Shown: positions 38,373 to 51,514 of the stretch, one piece after another | How the letters are laid out: every line of letters starts with the position of its first letter | Numbering within the stretch: position 1 is the stretch's first letter | Assembly: GCA_964017155.1 (NCBI GenBank) | Contig: OZ024856.1 | Coordinates: 43,343,878-43,407,877, forward strand | DNA: 64,000 nt | Source of the DNA: Oasisia sp. SBJ-2009 | Taxonomy: Eukaryota; Annelida; Polychaeta; Sabellida; Siboglinidae | Direction of reading: 5' to 3' | Program-made: the position numbers and the translations under genes | The notes under the pieces: model-generated | The model's database searches: none | Told to the model about the DNA's origin: nothing | Seen by the model: only the letters and a program-made list of their open reading frames with translations

Positions 38373-38828
38373 GATTGTTACTGTTATTAATTTTGGTTTC
38401 ACATGAATGATCAGATTGGTGAACCAAAGAAATGTAATTCAACTGTAATTCAATAAGACATGTATGCAGTAACGCGTTATCTCCTATTCCCATTGTATTT
38501 TACTATTGTCGTATATATTTGCATTTGTACTTACATCTGTCTGGAAGATGTATGGACAACTTTCCCTTTATAGTCATATATTGTCAAGCATTTATTTATC
38601 AGAGCCGTCCTGTGTATTCATATTGATTGTACTCGCGACTTCGTCTAACATTGGCAGAGCAAGCATATATAGGCCTACATCATTTCGAAATCGCAAACGG
38701 CTATTACGACACCTTTGTGGGTGTGCAATAGAATCATTTCACATCCTGAATATTATTGAAATGTATTGCTTCTAGCCGACTGTATTACTTGCACTTAATG
38801 TAATTGTATAATGTATTCTTTCTACCAG

Positions 38829-38873
38829 AGGGTTCTGGTACCTCGGGTTCCGGAAGCACAGAGGGCAGCGGAG
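38829..38873 (+). CDS. Microexon A1 (Ser/Gly-rich, 45 nt)
   Basis: After ATGTATTCTTTCTACCAG and before GTATGTCG; phase 1-1. Encodes E-GSGTSGSGSTEGSG. Ser-Gly pairs next to acidic residues resemble glycosaminoglycan attachment sites of proteoglycans; this is an inference. First of four A-type copies, each in a duplicated intron block. Confidence 0.78.
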
Positions 38874-39299
38874 GTATGTCGTGACAAAGGTTGCCTTATC
38901 GTATTTAACATTTTAATATAAGATATTCAGTCCTAAGCACCGTTACATTGATTGATTTTTCCGTAAGTAACTATATTGCACTTCAATGCTTGTCACTATG
39001 CTGCATGTTGTTATGTATGTGTTCAATACTTATGAAAAAATTGCTACTCTCGGATAGATTATCAACCCTTAACTTATTCCGTACTGCGGCCGTATTTGGC
39101 ATATATTATATATTTATCTTAGTGAATAATATGATCGATTCACGCTTTCGAACTTTTTCACTAATACTCAACAACCGTAAGAGATAATCTTTCATTTACA
39201 AAATTCCAGATAATTTAGAACAAACATTACATAACCAATCACAAAATTACATCAGTGCAAAGGATGATTTTGTAATGCATACCTATGAAGTAGACGACA

Positions 39300-40750
39300 T
39301 TTTATAGAGTATAATAATAATAATGGTTGTTTTATATACGCTAAATCCTTATATAATTCATGCACACCGACGCAACACATTCATTTTGCATAAACGCGTA
39401 CAGGTAACAGGCGTCATTGGGGCATGGAACCGCCGAACATTTATGGTGTAATACCAATTTCAAACAATTATAGTTTCATTTTTAGTTTCGGAAAATGTAA
39501 TTGTAATAAGGTGATGATTCCAAATGGCTGCGAAAATGCCAGTTTCGGATGGATGCATTAAACTTGCCCAAAGCAAAACATTGGTACCAGTAATGTTTAA
39601 TATAATTATTTTCTATGACATTCCGAATTACATGGTTTACGATCAACTTCAAAATTATGTAGATCACTCCAGTCGTTTTCTTGCTTGCTTTGTGGCAGGA
39701 GAAAACATTTTACAACCTAAACGATCACATATTGAAAACTTGGAGTTTATTCATTCCTGTCTTCATAGCAAATCCAATTGGTTGACATTCCTGAACTGCT
39801 GGTGTGCTGTGATTTTTAATCAATTTTACCTAACTAAGACATAACAAATTCCTACGGTGAAAAACGTTATAGAAACAATTGTTCCATTCGATATATACCT
39901 TGACCGTTCGTTTTATGACAAACTCTATCACAAATGTTACTTTGAAAGTTTCAGCATTGAAATATAATTTCTTTCCCAAAAGAGGGATACAGGTAAACCC
40001 TCAAAAACTTCAACTGATTTTGGATTCCTGCGGTATTGCCATCTTTTTTCAAAATTGTTTGTAGTAATCGTGAGTTATCGTATCAGTGGTGCCTACAAAG
40101 GTTGCTTGTATGGTGGAGATATAAGTTAACTGCCATTTATTTAGAAAACATTAAAGTGTATTATCAGTTTAATTGATATAGGCCTACATCATTTTACAAT
40201 CGCAAACTGCTATTACGTCACCCTTGTGGGTGTGCAATAGATTCGTTTCATATCCTGAATATTATTGAAATGTATTGCTTCTAGCCGACTGTATTACTTC
40301 CACTTAATGTAATTGTATAATGTATTCTTTCTACCAGAGGGTTCTGGTACCTCGGGTTCCGGAAGCACAGAGGGCAGCGTAGGTATGTCGTGACAAAGGT
40401 TGCCTTATCGTATTTAACATTTTAATATAAGACATTCAGTCCAGCACCGTTACATTGATTTATTTTTCCGTAAGTAACTATATTGCTCTTCATTGCTTGT
40501 AACCATACTGCATGTTGTTATGTATGCGTAAACTTATACTTAACAAATGAAATACGGACCTAGGCATTTACTTTTAATACGTACAATCAGATGCATGTAA
40601 ACTGCACAACTATTTGAATCATATATTATTGTATCTCGTAATACATTCCATGTAGTGCACCATTGCAGCAGTGCACAATTGTTATAGTTTACACTTAAAA
40701 TAATAACTAATGTATTTAAAATGATGTATGCGTAATTAGGTCATTCAAAT
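39300..40750. repeat. Duplicated A-unit, copy 1
   Basis: About 1.45 kb closely matching 45297-46765 and, in part, 52632-53716. Each unit has the same intron sequence around one A microexon. The partial block at 38670-38940 around A1 is a fourth relative. Confidence 0.85.
40338..40382 (+). CDS. Microexon A2 (Ser/Gly-rich, 45 nt)
   Basis: Same acceptor and donor as A1, phase 1-1. One residue changed near the end (Gly to Val: EGSV instead of EGSG). Confidence 0.77.
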   Translation, partial: RVLVPRVPEAQRAA

Positions 40751-41454
40751 ACACGTATGTCTGCATAAACAAAACATTGTTGTATTATAAGTATTGTGGC
40801 GGCGTAGCGTGCCATAGAATGCCCCTATTGCATTTGTCTAAAATGGTATATTATATTACTTGTATTACAGTTTGCCTGGGATATTTGTTATCATAATTTT
40901 CCTTTACAATCATATAATGGCATGCATGGGTCAAAACCACGCGTATACATGTCAGTGTTACTCACAATCACTTTTAATAACTGCCGAGCATCCGTACATA
41001 ATATCATCTCGAAATTGCAATTTAGTGTTTATTCGTGAACTTTAATAAATATTGTTTATAGTAATAATAATAGAAAAATAATAATAATAAAATACACATA
41101 TAGCGTCAGATGAATTAAACATTGCTCTCGGGCGTTTTTCAAAGATATAAATATGCATACATACTGAAAAACAAACGCGTAGAATATACCTAAAATGCAG
41201 TCTCTAAAGACATTGTAAGATAACATTGGATAAATCGCAACACAATTTAAAAGTAAAGTAAAAGTAATTTAAATATATTAATTTAAATATATTAATTTAA
41301 ACCTTTATTTTAAATACAATGCTGTACCCTTTGCAGTCTTTGCATCGAGTTTGGCAAACCATAGAGAAGTGAGTTATCATAGTCGAAACGGGATATCACT
41401 AGTGCGTGAACAAGTATTTGACACGATTCATTTGTAAAATGTGGCCGAATTCAC
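40751..41454 (+). other. Intron, no recognised feature
   Basis: AT-rich non-coding sequence between the A2 unit and LINE relics. Confidence 0.4.
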
Positions 41455-42170
41455 CCAACGTTTTTGTATCTGGTAAAACACACCTTCACAATTTTAGCCA
41501 TCTGATATTCCATCCTCAGGCTACAGACAAATATCACTCCCAAACTTCCCAAACACGATGAAGGTTGAATTTGATGGCCGGTTGCTATAATGTACAAATC
41601 ATCTGACAGGCTGACGCGTTTCTTCGCCGAGGAAAAAATGATCGCCTCGGATGTATCCATGTTAACCTTTAAGTTGTTGTTTGTTAGCCATGCAACTACT
41701 TCAGCAACACACAATTCTACCTTAGCATGTGCCGTCACAATTGATTAATTTCGATCAACAGTCAGGTATATATGGAGGTCGTCAGCATATCGATAATGGT
41801 TAATGCCAGTATGAGATATTGCCCTAACACCGACCCTTGTGGGAGGCCACAGGCCTACACTGACCCACGCGACTCGGCACTTCCCACTACCCCCTTCTGA
41901 TACCTCTCGCTAATGTTTGATCTCCATTTCTGTTCACTATTTCCCATGCAGGACCTTGTAGTGTGAAACAGTTGTGTTTGGTAATTCTTCCAGTTGGCAA
42001 TGTGCGTCGTGTAGTAGTTTGTTTTTGGTATTAACCAGGATGTTGTTGACCACGCATTGAGCTCGACACGCCTGCCGATGTATCTCAAGACGGGTTTGCA
42101 TCCACTTGCGCTCAACTCGCCGTCGACGCTGTTTCTAGTCCTGTAGCTCATCAGTGTGCCACGGGCAATC
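41455..42170 (-). pseudogene. LINE reverse transcriptase fragment, minus strand
   Basis: Reading downward from 42170: a diverged linker region, then CGLPQGSVLGQ, then after frameshifts YADDLHIYLTVDRN (catalytic ADD retained), AEVVAWLTNNNLKVNMD and GHQIQPSSCLGSLGVIF. This is the order of a CR1/L2-type reverse transcriptase core. Several frameshifts and at least one stop. Confidence 0.72.
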
Positions 42171-42544
42171 CTGATACAATGTTACGGTCATCGTCCGCAG
42201 CCATATGGTCACCGGACATATACCCATTTGTGTCACTTAGGCACGGGTCGTAAACATTGGGGGAGGAGGTGACCTTTCTTGTGCGTGGCATTTGTGACTA
42301 ATTGACTCATGCCCCGCTCAGAGAGCATGTCCTAAAATGCCTTGCTTCAAGATCTGATATAATGTCAAGATGGAAATGCATATCACCGGTAATAACGATA
42401 TCATGATAATAATAATAATAATAACTTCTTTTGCGCCAATATCCTCGAAAATCAAGCTCAGTGGCGTGACAAAACCAAGGGATTAATCAATCTCAAAATC
42501 GAAAGCAATGCGTGAGTCGTCAACGGATGGATGAAGCAGCTAGG

Positions 42545-43570
42545 AGGCTATGGAGGACAGGCAGCATTAAAGAGATAGGTTTTTAGACGTCGGCGGAATA
42601 CAATTATATTACCTTGTGATTTAACACTGGCAGGAAGCGAATTCCACACCGTTGGTGCGGCAACCGAGAAAGCTCGGGTCCCGGCTTTCGTTTTCACCCG
42701 AGGGATGTAAAGAGGATTACTACTGGTTGAGCGTAGCTGTCTGGAATTTCTTGCTGGAGTTAGCATTGAATTTAGATATGCTTGTTGTGTAGATGAGAGT
42801 GCTTGATAGGCTACTGTAAACATTTTGAAAATGATGCGATAGTGCACAGGTAGCCAATGCAATGATTTTAGAAGCGGCACTGAGCGATAAAAACGAGGAG
42901 AACGCGTGACTGCCTTTGCTAAACAATTTTGGACACGCTGACGTGTTGCTATGTCCTTGTTTGCGGTATTGTAAAGGAGGGAATTTCAGTAGTATAGTCT
43001 GCTCCTTACTAGAGCTGTGGCGATGGTTTTAGCAACGGAAAGTGATAAAAACCGGCGAATACGGGCGAAGATCACGGATATGGTAAAAACAGCAACGGCC
43101 TGTTTTCGAGATATGTGGTCCAGCATTAGGGTGTCCACGTAGGTTGGCCACTGCTCGATGAAAATATTCTTTGTGAAGCCGTTTTGCCTAGACGTTGGAG
43201 GGTAGTGTATCAATCCCAATCTGAACTTGGCGCCACGTGTTGTGATATCATAGTCGGCATACTCACAATGGTTATGACTTGACCTAACATTCTCAGATGT
43301 CATACTTGACTTGTACATTGCGCCCACGCCACCACCGCGTTTCAGGGCAGTGCTTAACGATGCATCGAACTTGTAGCGACGGTTACGTTGAAATATGTAG
43401 CAAAATGGCACAGATTCTGTTATCACACAATTGTTAGTGTCCACCCCAAGCCAGGCTTCTGTCTACGCAAATATGTCAATGTCCTTGGAAATGATCAGGT
43501 CAGCCAGCGATGTAGCCTTATTTCGAACTGACTGAGTATTTAGACAACACACCACAGTGGAACGACACAT
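42545..43570 (-). pseudogene. LINE deletion derivative, endonuclease joined to 3' end
   Basis: Reading from 43570: the start of an APE-type endonuclease (CLNTQSVRNKATSLADLIIS), GGGVGAMYKSS and RLGLIHYPPTS. Then, without a break at about 43120, the C-terminal reverse-transcriptase tail appears (SLSVAKTIATALVRSRL, LLKSLHWLPVHYRI, RAFSVAAPTVWNSLP). The whole reverse-transcriptase core is missing. One frameshift near 42920. A CR1/L2-like family. Confidence 0.78.
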
Positions 43571-44100
43571 GTATACTGTTTAATGCAGTGTACATTTAGC
43601 AGGTGGGTTGTATTATTTTTTTCTGGCAACATTTGCAATTCGTGTAACAAACTCCAAATGATTAGTAATCCGTGTTGGGATGGCTCGAATGAAGCACATT
43701 CGTCAACAGCGTGCCGCCAATTTGCGTAACACACTGGCGTTGTCTGAGAGCACCTGAAGTTAACCGCCAATTTCGTTCACGTCAATTACGGCTCATTACC
43801 TTCACATATACAATTGTAGACAGCATACAGTGTGGCTACATAAAAATAAAATTAGACCGTGACGATCACTGGATCGTCACGGACAAGTAGTAGTGTGCGC
43901 AATCCTCAGTTCAGCATAAGTTCATAGAAACACACATAAATTAGCCGAGGACAATTAGGCCTTCTGCCCTTTAGGCGCTACCAGTACGGATGAGTAGTTT
44001 AGCATATTCCTTTACACAACATTTTAGAAATATAGAGGTCCTCCTTGAATTGGTCATTCCATGTAATAATATTTGTTCAAAGTATACCTTCTTCTTCCAG
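43571..44100 (+). other. Intron before microexon C
   Basis: No gene. Positions 43857-43882 form a small hairpin (CCGTGACGAT arms with a 6-nt loop). Confidence 0.45.
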
Positions 44101-44145
44101 TCAGTGGTAAAGGGACGGAGTCCGAAAACGTTGGCAACACCGAAC
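44101..44145 (+). CDS. Microexon C (45 nt)
   Basis: After CTTCTTCTTCCAG and before GTAAGTTC; phase 1-1. Encodes VSGKGTESENVGNTE after the split codon. Its SGKGTESEN resembles the SGEKESEN core of the B-type microexons, so it may be a diverged relative. The last base is C. Confidence 0.65.
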
Positions 44146-44908
44146 GTAAGTTCGTGACCAAGATTACTTTAGAACACGGTATCGTCGTATTACAAAGGTT
44201 CATTCCTACGTATCATTCGTTTCGATATATTGATTTTCGGTTTTCTCAGAATAAATCGGTAATTCGATTAGTAAATAACGATACTGCCCGTAATTGTGTA
44301 AGCGGATAACTAACTAATCCTTAAATTGTCCGTTACAGCTACCGGAATTTTTCATACTGTGCGTTAACCAATAAAACGATTCCTGATGTAGACACATTGC
44401 ATTGCTACTAAACAAGCATGTTACTTACGGTATTACAACATACTTCACATTAATACAATATTGCAATATTTCGAAAATAGTGTTTTTTGGCAAACCATCA
44501 ACAAAACAATAGTACTGCACATTATGATTTGGTATTGCGTTTCTCTAAAGGAAACATAATTTATTCAGAGCAAGAATATTTTGCTAAGAAGTAATTCGTT
44601 TTTTTTTAAAACCATTACACGGCATACAAATTAGAATAGGATTGCTAGGTTCGCTGCTATAAAGGTGTTCATTCAATTAGAACAATCGTGTTAGCAACAA
44701 ATACCAACACATACAATTCCTAAATTACGTATACATTTCAAAGCGAATTATTGACAAAAAAAGGATATTATAAATCATGTGACATCGACCTCGAACATTA
44801 ATATCGTATTCCCAAATATTGCATTGCATAGCATGTCTGAATTGCTACGTTCCTTCCTGTGGTGTACTATGTCAGATAGTGCGATGGTTTCATGTATTAT
44901 TTCTGTAG
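44146..44908 (+). other. Intron between microexons C and D1
   Basis: AT-rich, no recognised feature. Confidence 0.4.
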
Positions 44909-44950
44909 TGAGTGCAGACATGAAGGACATAAGCAAAGAAAGCAATGAAG
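44909..44950 (+). CDS. Microexon D1 (42 nt)
   Basis: After TATTTCTGTAG and before GTATGTTT; phase 1-1. Encodes VSADMKDISKESNE. Shares its last 13 bases (GAAAGCAATGAAG) and donor GTATG with D2 at 60260. Charged and Ser-rich; no cysteine. Less certain than A and B because there are only two copies. Confidence 0.58.
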
Positions 44951-45203
44951 GTATGTTTCAAGTGACGTTTCTTGTATATCACAATGTTAATAGCAACGGT
45001 GTCACTCATTCGGCATGTGTAGAATGTGTTTATCATACCATTTCAACTGTTAATCTTGATTGTCAGATTTAAGGGAGGAATGAGAATAAATAGCAATAAA
45101 TAAAGAACATCTCCAGCAACTCGTTATGGCTTCTTCATTGAATTACTATCTTGCTTCAACATAGTGGGTTGTAACTGCCTTGCTAATACTTAAATAATAT
45201 GTT

Positions 45204-45207
<4 letters not shown>

Positions 45208-45290
<83 letters not shown>
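45208..45290. repeat. (TA)n microsatellite
   Basis: About 83 bp of TA directly before A-unit copy 2. Confidence 0.95.
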
Positions 45291-45293
<3 letters not shown>

Positions 45294-45296
45294 TTA

Positions 45297-46765
45297 TAGA
45301 GTGTAATAATAATAATAATAATTGTAGCATTTATATACGCTATATCCTTAAATAATTCATGCACACAGACGCAACACATTCATTTTGCATAAACGCGTAC
45401 AGGTAACAGGCGTCATTGGGGCATGGAACCGCCGAACATTTATGGTGTAATAACAATTTCAAACAATAATAGTTTCATTTTTAGTTTCGGAAAATGTAAT
45501 TGTAATAAGGTGATGATTCCAAATGGCTGCGAAAATGCCAGTATCGGATGGATGCATTAAACGTGCCCAAAGCAAAACATTGGTACCAGTAATGTTTATT
45601 ATAATTACTTTCTATGAGATTCCGAGTTACATGGTTTACGATCAACTTCAGAATTTTGTAGATCACTGCAGTCGTTTTGCTTGCATGCTTCTGGCAGAAG
45701 AAGACATTTTACAACCTAAACGATCACATATTGAAAACTTGGAGTTTATTCATTCCTTTCTTCATAGCAAATCCAATTGGTTGACATTCCTAAACTGCTG
45801 GTTTGCTGTGATTTTTAATAAATTTTACCTAACTAAGATATAACAAATTTCTACGGTGAAACCCTTATAGAATCAAATGTTTCATTCGATATATACCTTG
45901 ACCGTTCGTTTTATGCTAACTCTATCACAAATGTTACTTTGTAAGTTTCTGCGTTGAAATTTGATTTCTTTCCGAAATGAGGGACACAGGTAAACCGTCA
46001 AACCGTTCAACTGATTTTGGACTCCTGCCGTATTGCCATCTTGCTTCAAAATTGTTTGTAGTAATCGTGAGTTATCGTATCAGTGGTGCCTACAAAGGTT
46101 ACTTGTATGGTGGAGATATAAGTTAACTGCCATTTATTTAGAATACATTAAAGTGTATTATCAGTTTAATTTATATAGGCCTACATCATTTTAAAATCGC
46201 AAACTGCTATTACGTCACCCTTGTGGGTGTGCAATAGATTCATTTCACATCCTGAATATTATTGAAATGTATTGCTTCTAGCCGACTGTATTACTTTCAC
46301 GTAATGTAATTGTATAATGTATTCTTTCTACCAGAGGGTTCTGGTACATCGGGTTCCGGAAGCACAGAGGGCAGCGTAGGTATGTCGTGACAAAGGTTGC
46401 CTTATCGTATTTAACATTTTAATATAAGACATTCAGTCCCAACCACCGTTCAATTCGGTACATTGATTTATTTTTCCGTAAGTATCTATGTTGCACTTCA
46501 TTGCTTGTAACCATACTGCATGTTGTTATGCATGCGTAAACTTAAACTTAAAGCATTGAATGCGGCCCTAGGCATTTACTTTTAATACGTACAATCAGAT
46601 GCATGTAAACTGCACAACTGTATAAATCACATATTATTGCGTCTCGTAATACATTCCATGTAGTGCACCATTGCAGCAGTGCACAATTGTTATAGTTTAC
46701 ACTTAAAATAATAACTAATGTATTTAAAATGGTGTATGCGTAATTAGGTCATTTAAATACACGTA
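45297..46765. repeat. Duplicated A-unit, copy 2
   Basis: Parallel to 39300-40750. The open frame at 45523-45843 corresponds to that at 39524-39844, but differences between them are largely amino-acid-changing and the third copy is frameshifted, so it is intron sequence rather than a gene. Confidence 0.85.
46335..46379 (+). CDS. Microexon A3 (Ser/Gly-rich, 45 nt)
   Basis: Same splice sites and phase as A1; the protein is the same as A2 (ending EGSV), with a synonymous ACC-to-ACA difference. Confidence 0.77.
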   Translation, partial: RVLVHRVPEAQRAA

Positions 46766-46936
46766 TATTTCATTTTATATATAATTTACAGACAATCAGG
46801 ACATTTGTAAATTAATTTAAATAAATTAAGTTAATCTACACTGGGTGTACAAAAGTTGCAAAAACAATTTCATTTAAATTAACTATATTTCAGTCCTTGC
46901 AGAATAAAAGCAATATGTCTAATGAAGGCCACACAT

Positions 46937-47129
<193 letters not shown>

Positions 47130-47799
47130 TGTGTATGTGTATATGTCTATATATGTAATATGTATATGTGTATGTGTATGTGTAGGTGTACGTATGTAGA
47201 CAGAATAACTTGTAGAAATAGAAAATGACTCTTATGACAGCTAAACACCTGGCTTGTTTCTTGTGTAAAATCGAAATAAATGTAGGCTATGCTGATGTTT
47301 ACCGTGGTATTAGTTATTCAAAAAAAAAGACTGTCTTACACTTTGATTTTGCAGATCCAAGTCTAGATATGTTTACGAATGTTGTCGAAGTAATTGCACT
47401 TTTTTTACCATCATTTAAAACCAAAGTAAATTGATTTAATTACAACAGAGGCACGACAACGGCACAACTGTTTTAATTAACGTTGTTTTACACTTCGTGT
47501 TACAAATTCATACATTCCATTGAGTGCAACATTGAAATTGTTTGATCAAATTGTATGCAAATACTTGTCAAACGTTTATTTTTCAAAATTGCCCTTTATG
47601 TACATAATAATAAGATAATTGTAGTTTTAGTTCATGACTATTTAATCAGTATGTCTATGATAATAATACACATTATGTAACATTATGGATGACTAATTAA
47701 AAACATTTCATTTTTTCGCAACATTCTATAAATGTGGTGCTCCTCCATTATTTGATTATTTATATTGAACATAATTGTGTAATGTATTCTTTCTACCAG

Positions 47800-47844
47800 A
47801 ACCTAGTGGACAAAAGGAGTCCGAAAAAAAAAACAGCGGCGAAG
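47800..47844 (+). CDS. Microexon B1 (45 nt)
   Basis: After ATGTATTCTTTCTACCAG and before GTATTAAT; phase 1-1. Encodes E-PSGQKESEKKNSGE. First of the B series, a charged Ser/Gly/Glu/Lys spacer. A run of nine A bases lies within it. Confidence 0.72.
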
Positions 47845-49498
47845 GTATTAATAACATATACTACCTGAACGAATTTAAAATATTCATACCTCAGCACGTT
47901 CACTTCGGTATATTGGTATTCGTACTGTATTTAATTTGTTATTGCATTTCCTTGAAGTTAATGTAAGTATAACATAACCTATAACTACAACAAATATTAT
48001 TTCAGTTATCAGATTATTTTTGCTCACAACAATAAAATAATGGTACAAATACATGTGTTTTTATGATGAGGCACCGAATTACATAGTTTACAATTTTCAA
48101 TGAATTGCGCAGGCTGGCGCTATAACCTTTGAGATCTCCTGGCAGGAATAAAACATACTATTTCACAACCTTAGCAACTATCATGAACTGAAAAAAAGAT
48201 TATATTTGTATTAATTCCAAATTATTTACAGGAACAAATATCCAAGGACGCATTTCATAAATTGATTATATATTTCAAACGTTGTTCTTTTCAATATTTC
48301 ATTTCGTAGTACGTTACAATTGGATTACGTGGTGTATTGTCATATTTCTACAATAAAACAACTATCAATAACAATAAAATGTCGTTCGCCATGTATTAGC
48401 AGTCATGTTAGCAGCTCAACGACAAAATGTAATCTTACTAATCAGATGCTGTGTTCTCATTTGAATCACTTGCAAGAAAGGATACCGGTTTATTGTTAGC
48501 TATTGGCAATAATTCCCTAGTGCGTTTTAACATCTGCTTTTAATAATAGATTGTATAGATGGTAATATATAAATAGACCTGACCTTTTTTGGAAATTATT
48601 AAACATAAATGTTGACTGAAATAAAATTAATGTAACTAGTGTTTTTTTTTTAAATATAAACGTAGGTGAGATTACCTTAATTTAAATAATGACGATGAAA
48701 CGTCCGAATGTATTCTAACCTATTTAATAAAATGTCAGTAATTGACCCATACCTGAATTCCACAATACATTTATTGACAATCGGGATGTAGATGACATTT
48801 ACTCGTATGACAATCACACATCTTTCTTGCTTTTTATTGCTTAATTTGAAGAAAAAACGCATGACAAATAACGCATTCATACACTTTGATTTTTCATATC
48901 CAAGTTTACAAATGTTTACGAAAGTAGTCGAAGTAATTGCACTTCTTTTTATACCACCATTTAAAACCAATGGAATTGTATTTAATTACAATCAGAGGCA
49001 CGTGAACGGTACAACTGTTTTAAATAATGTTGTGTTACACTTCGTGTTACCAATTGATACATTCCATTGAGTGCACCATTGGATTTGTTTGATCAGGAGT
49101 CAAAAGGAGTTTCTTTAGATAGATAAAGGGCACTGCAATGCTTGATTTGAGTACTTGTGTTGATATTTGTCTTCCAGTTGTGTGGAAATATTTTATAAAT
49201 ATGCATTGTCAAACGTTTATTTTTCAAAACTGTCCTTTACGTACATATTAATAATATCCGAGATATCGCGTCATAGTAGTCGAAAATCCATGCAGAACAG
49301 GATAAGAAAAGTTTAAATTTAGTTATAGTTCATGACTATTTAGTCAGTGTTTCTATGATAATAATAAACATTATGCAACATTGTGGATGCCTAATTTAAA
49401 ACATTTCCTTTTCTACGCAACATTCTATAAATGTGGTGCTCCTCCTTTGTTTGATTATTTACATTGAACATAATTGTATAATTTATTCTTTGTACCAG
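47845..49498 (+). other. Introns of the microexon region
   Basis: Non-coding, with blocks repeated in neighbouring introns (for example AATAATAAACATTATGCAACATT-like segments before each B exon). No other feature recognised. Confidence 0.5.
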
Positions 49499-49546
49499 AA
49501 CCTAGTGGAGATGAGGAGTCCGACGAAAAAAAAACCAGCTTCGCAG
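49499..49546 (+). CDS. Microexon B2 (48 nt)
   Basis: After TTTGTACCAG and before GTATTCAT; phase 1-1. Encodes E-PSGDEESDEKKTSFA: one codon longer than its sisters because of an expanded A-run, and ending SFA instead of SGE. More acidic than the other B exons. Divergence at the end could mark early decay. Confidence 0.65.
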
Positions 49547-50464
49547 GTATTCATAACTTATACTACCTTAACGAATTTAAAATGTACATTATAACATAGT
49601 CATTCCTCAGGACATTCACTTCGGTGTATTGGTATTCGTAGTGCATTTATAAACCGTGGTTGCTTCCGATCAGCAAATGTCGATACTTCCCTATATTATG
49701 TGCATGGGCCAATGATTACCAAAGTAATTATAAGATTACGTATTTGTAGTTAACCAAGCCTTAGTTTATTCAAAACAACCATCGTATTTTGTTATTTTTA
49801 ATTATTGCGTATATTGTTATATGGTTCCGGTCGAGGACATGCCACGAAATACTGACAGTGCATAGTCGAACAATCCACAAAAAACTATGTCCAGTTTTAT
49901 TTGTTATTGCATTTCCATGAACTTAATGTAAGTATAAACATATACCATAACTATATTTTCAGTTTCAGATAATATTTACTCACCGCAATAAAACAATGCT
50001 AAAAAAGCACGTGTTTTACGATGAGAAACCATTTTATAGAGTTTACAATTTGCAACGGATAGCGCAGGCCAGTGCCATAACATTTGAGATATACTGACAG
50101 GAATAAAACATACTATCAATATTTTGCTACATATCACATGGTGTAAGATGTACAACAGAATTGCGTGGGCCGCAGTAAATATTATTGTGGCCGCTTCTGC
50201 ATGACATTTCAACTACCACATTATGTACATATAATAAAAAAAACAATCACTCCAAACAATCGGAATAAGATTTAAAATTTACGGATATATCATCACTACC
50301 GTTGCTGTGTGTATTTTTATGGTAATGATAAACATTATGCAACATTGTGGATGACCAAATTAAAACATTTTATTTTTTCGTAATATTCTGTAAATGTGTG
50401 GCTCCTCCATTATTTGATTATTTACATTAAATAAATTAATTGTGTAATGTATTCTTTCTACCAG

Positions 50465-50509
50465 AACCTAGTGGAGAAAAGGAGTCCGAAAACAAATCCA
50501 GCGGCGAAG
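50465..50509 (+). CDS. Microexon B3 (45 nt)
   Basis: After TTCTTTCTACCAG and before GTAGTAAT; phase 1-1. Encodes E-PSGEKESENKSSGE. Confidence 0.74.
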
Positions 50510-51469
50510 GTAGTAATAAAACAGACTACATTAACGAATTTAAAATTGGTATTATAAAAACTCATTCCTCAGCACGTTCGCTTCGGTACATTGGTATTCG
50601 TAGTGTACTTATACACCGTGCTTGCTTCCGATTAGCAAATGTCGATACTTCCCCAAATGATGTACATGGGCCAATGATTACCAAAGTAATTATAAGATTA
50701 AGCATTTGTAGTTATTAAGCCTTAGATTATTCAATACAACTATCGTGATTTGATATTTTAAGTTATTATGTATATTGTAAATATGATTCCGGTTGAGGAC
50801 AGGCCTCTTTGCTATTCATCAAAAATAACACGAAATATATTATGTTATATTCTTATTAATATTACTTTAAATTGTTTTGAAATTCACGAAATGCTGACAG
50901 TGCATAGCCGAACAATCCACAAAAACTATTAATCCACATTTGTATTGCATTTCCATGAAGTTAATGTAAGTATAATATATAACAGCTCTTATTTCAAAGT
51001 TCATATTATATTTCCTCACAGCAATAAAACAATGCTAGAAAAAATGTGTTTTACAACGAGACGCCGAGTTACATAGTTTACATTTTGCAACGGATTTCGC
51101 AGACCGGTTCCATAACTTTTGAGATATCCTGACAGGAAAAAAACATACTATCAATAAGTTGTTATATGTCACTTGGTTTAAGATGTACAACAGAATGGCG
51201 CTTCTGGATGACATTGCAACTGCCACATTATGTGCATATAATAAATAAAACAATCACTCCAAACAATCGGAATAAGATTTCCAATTTACGGATATATCAT
51301 CAATACCGTTGCTGTTTGTTTTTTATATGGTAATAATAAACATTATGCAACATTGTGGATGACCAAATTAAAACATTTCATTTTTTCGTTATATTCTGTA
51401 AATGTGTTGCTCCTCCATTATTTGATTATTTACATTGAAATTAATTGTGTAATGTATTCTTTCTAACAG

Positions 51470-51514
51470 AACCTAGTGGCGAAAAGGAGTCCGGAAACAA
51501 AGCCAGCGGCGAAG
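51470..51514 (+). CDS. Microexon B4 (45 nt)
   Basis: After TTCTTTCTAACAG and before GTATTAAT; phase 1-1. Encodes E-PSGEKESGNKASGE. The surrounding intron is nearly identical to that of B3 and B5. Confidence 0.74.

Noticed and set aside
43857..43882. Short GC-rich hairpin resembling a terminator or regulatory stem
   Set aside because: A 10-bp stem alone in a eukaryotic intron is not evidence of function.
39524..45843. Paired 106-residue open frames at 39524-39844 and 45523-45843
   Set aside because: They belong to duplicated intron units. Differences between the copies are mostly amino-acid-changing, and the third copy (about 52856-53150) is frameshifted, so no coding constraint is visible.
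47225..49070. Similar open frames at 47225-47434 and 48792-49070
   Set aside because: Duplicated intron sequence; the two copies are not collinear in frame and have no splice or domain support.
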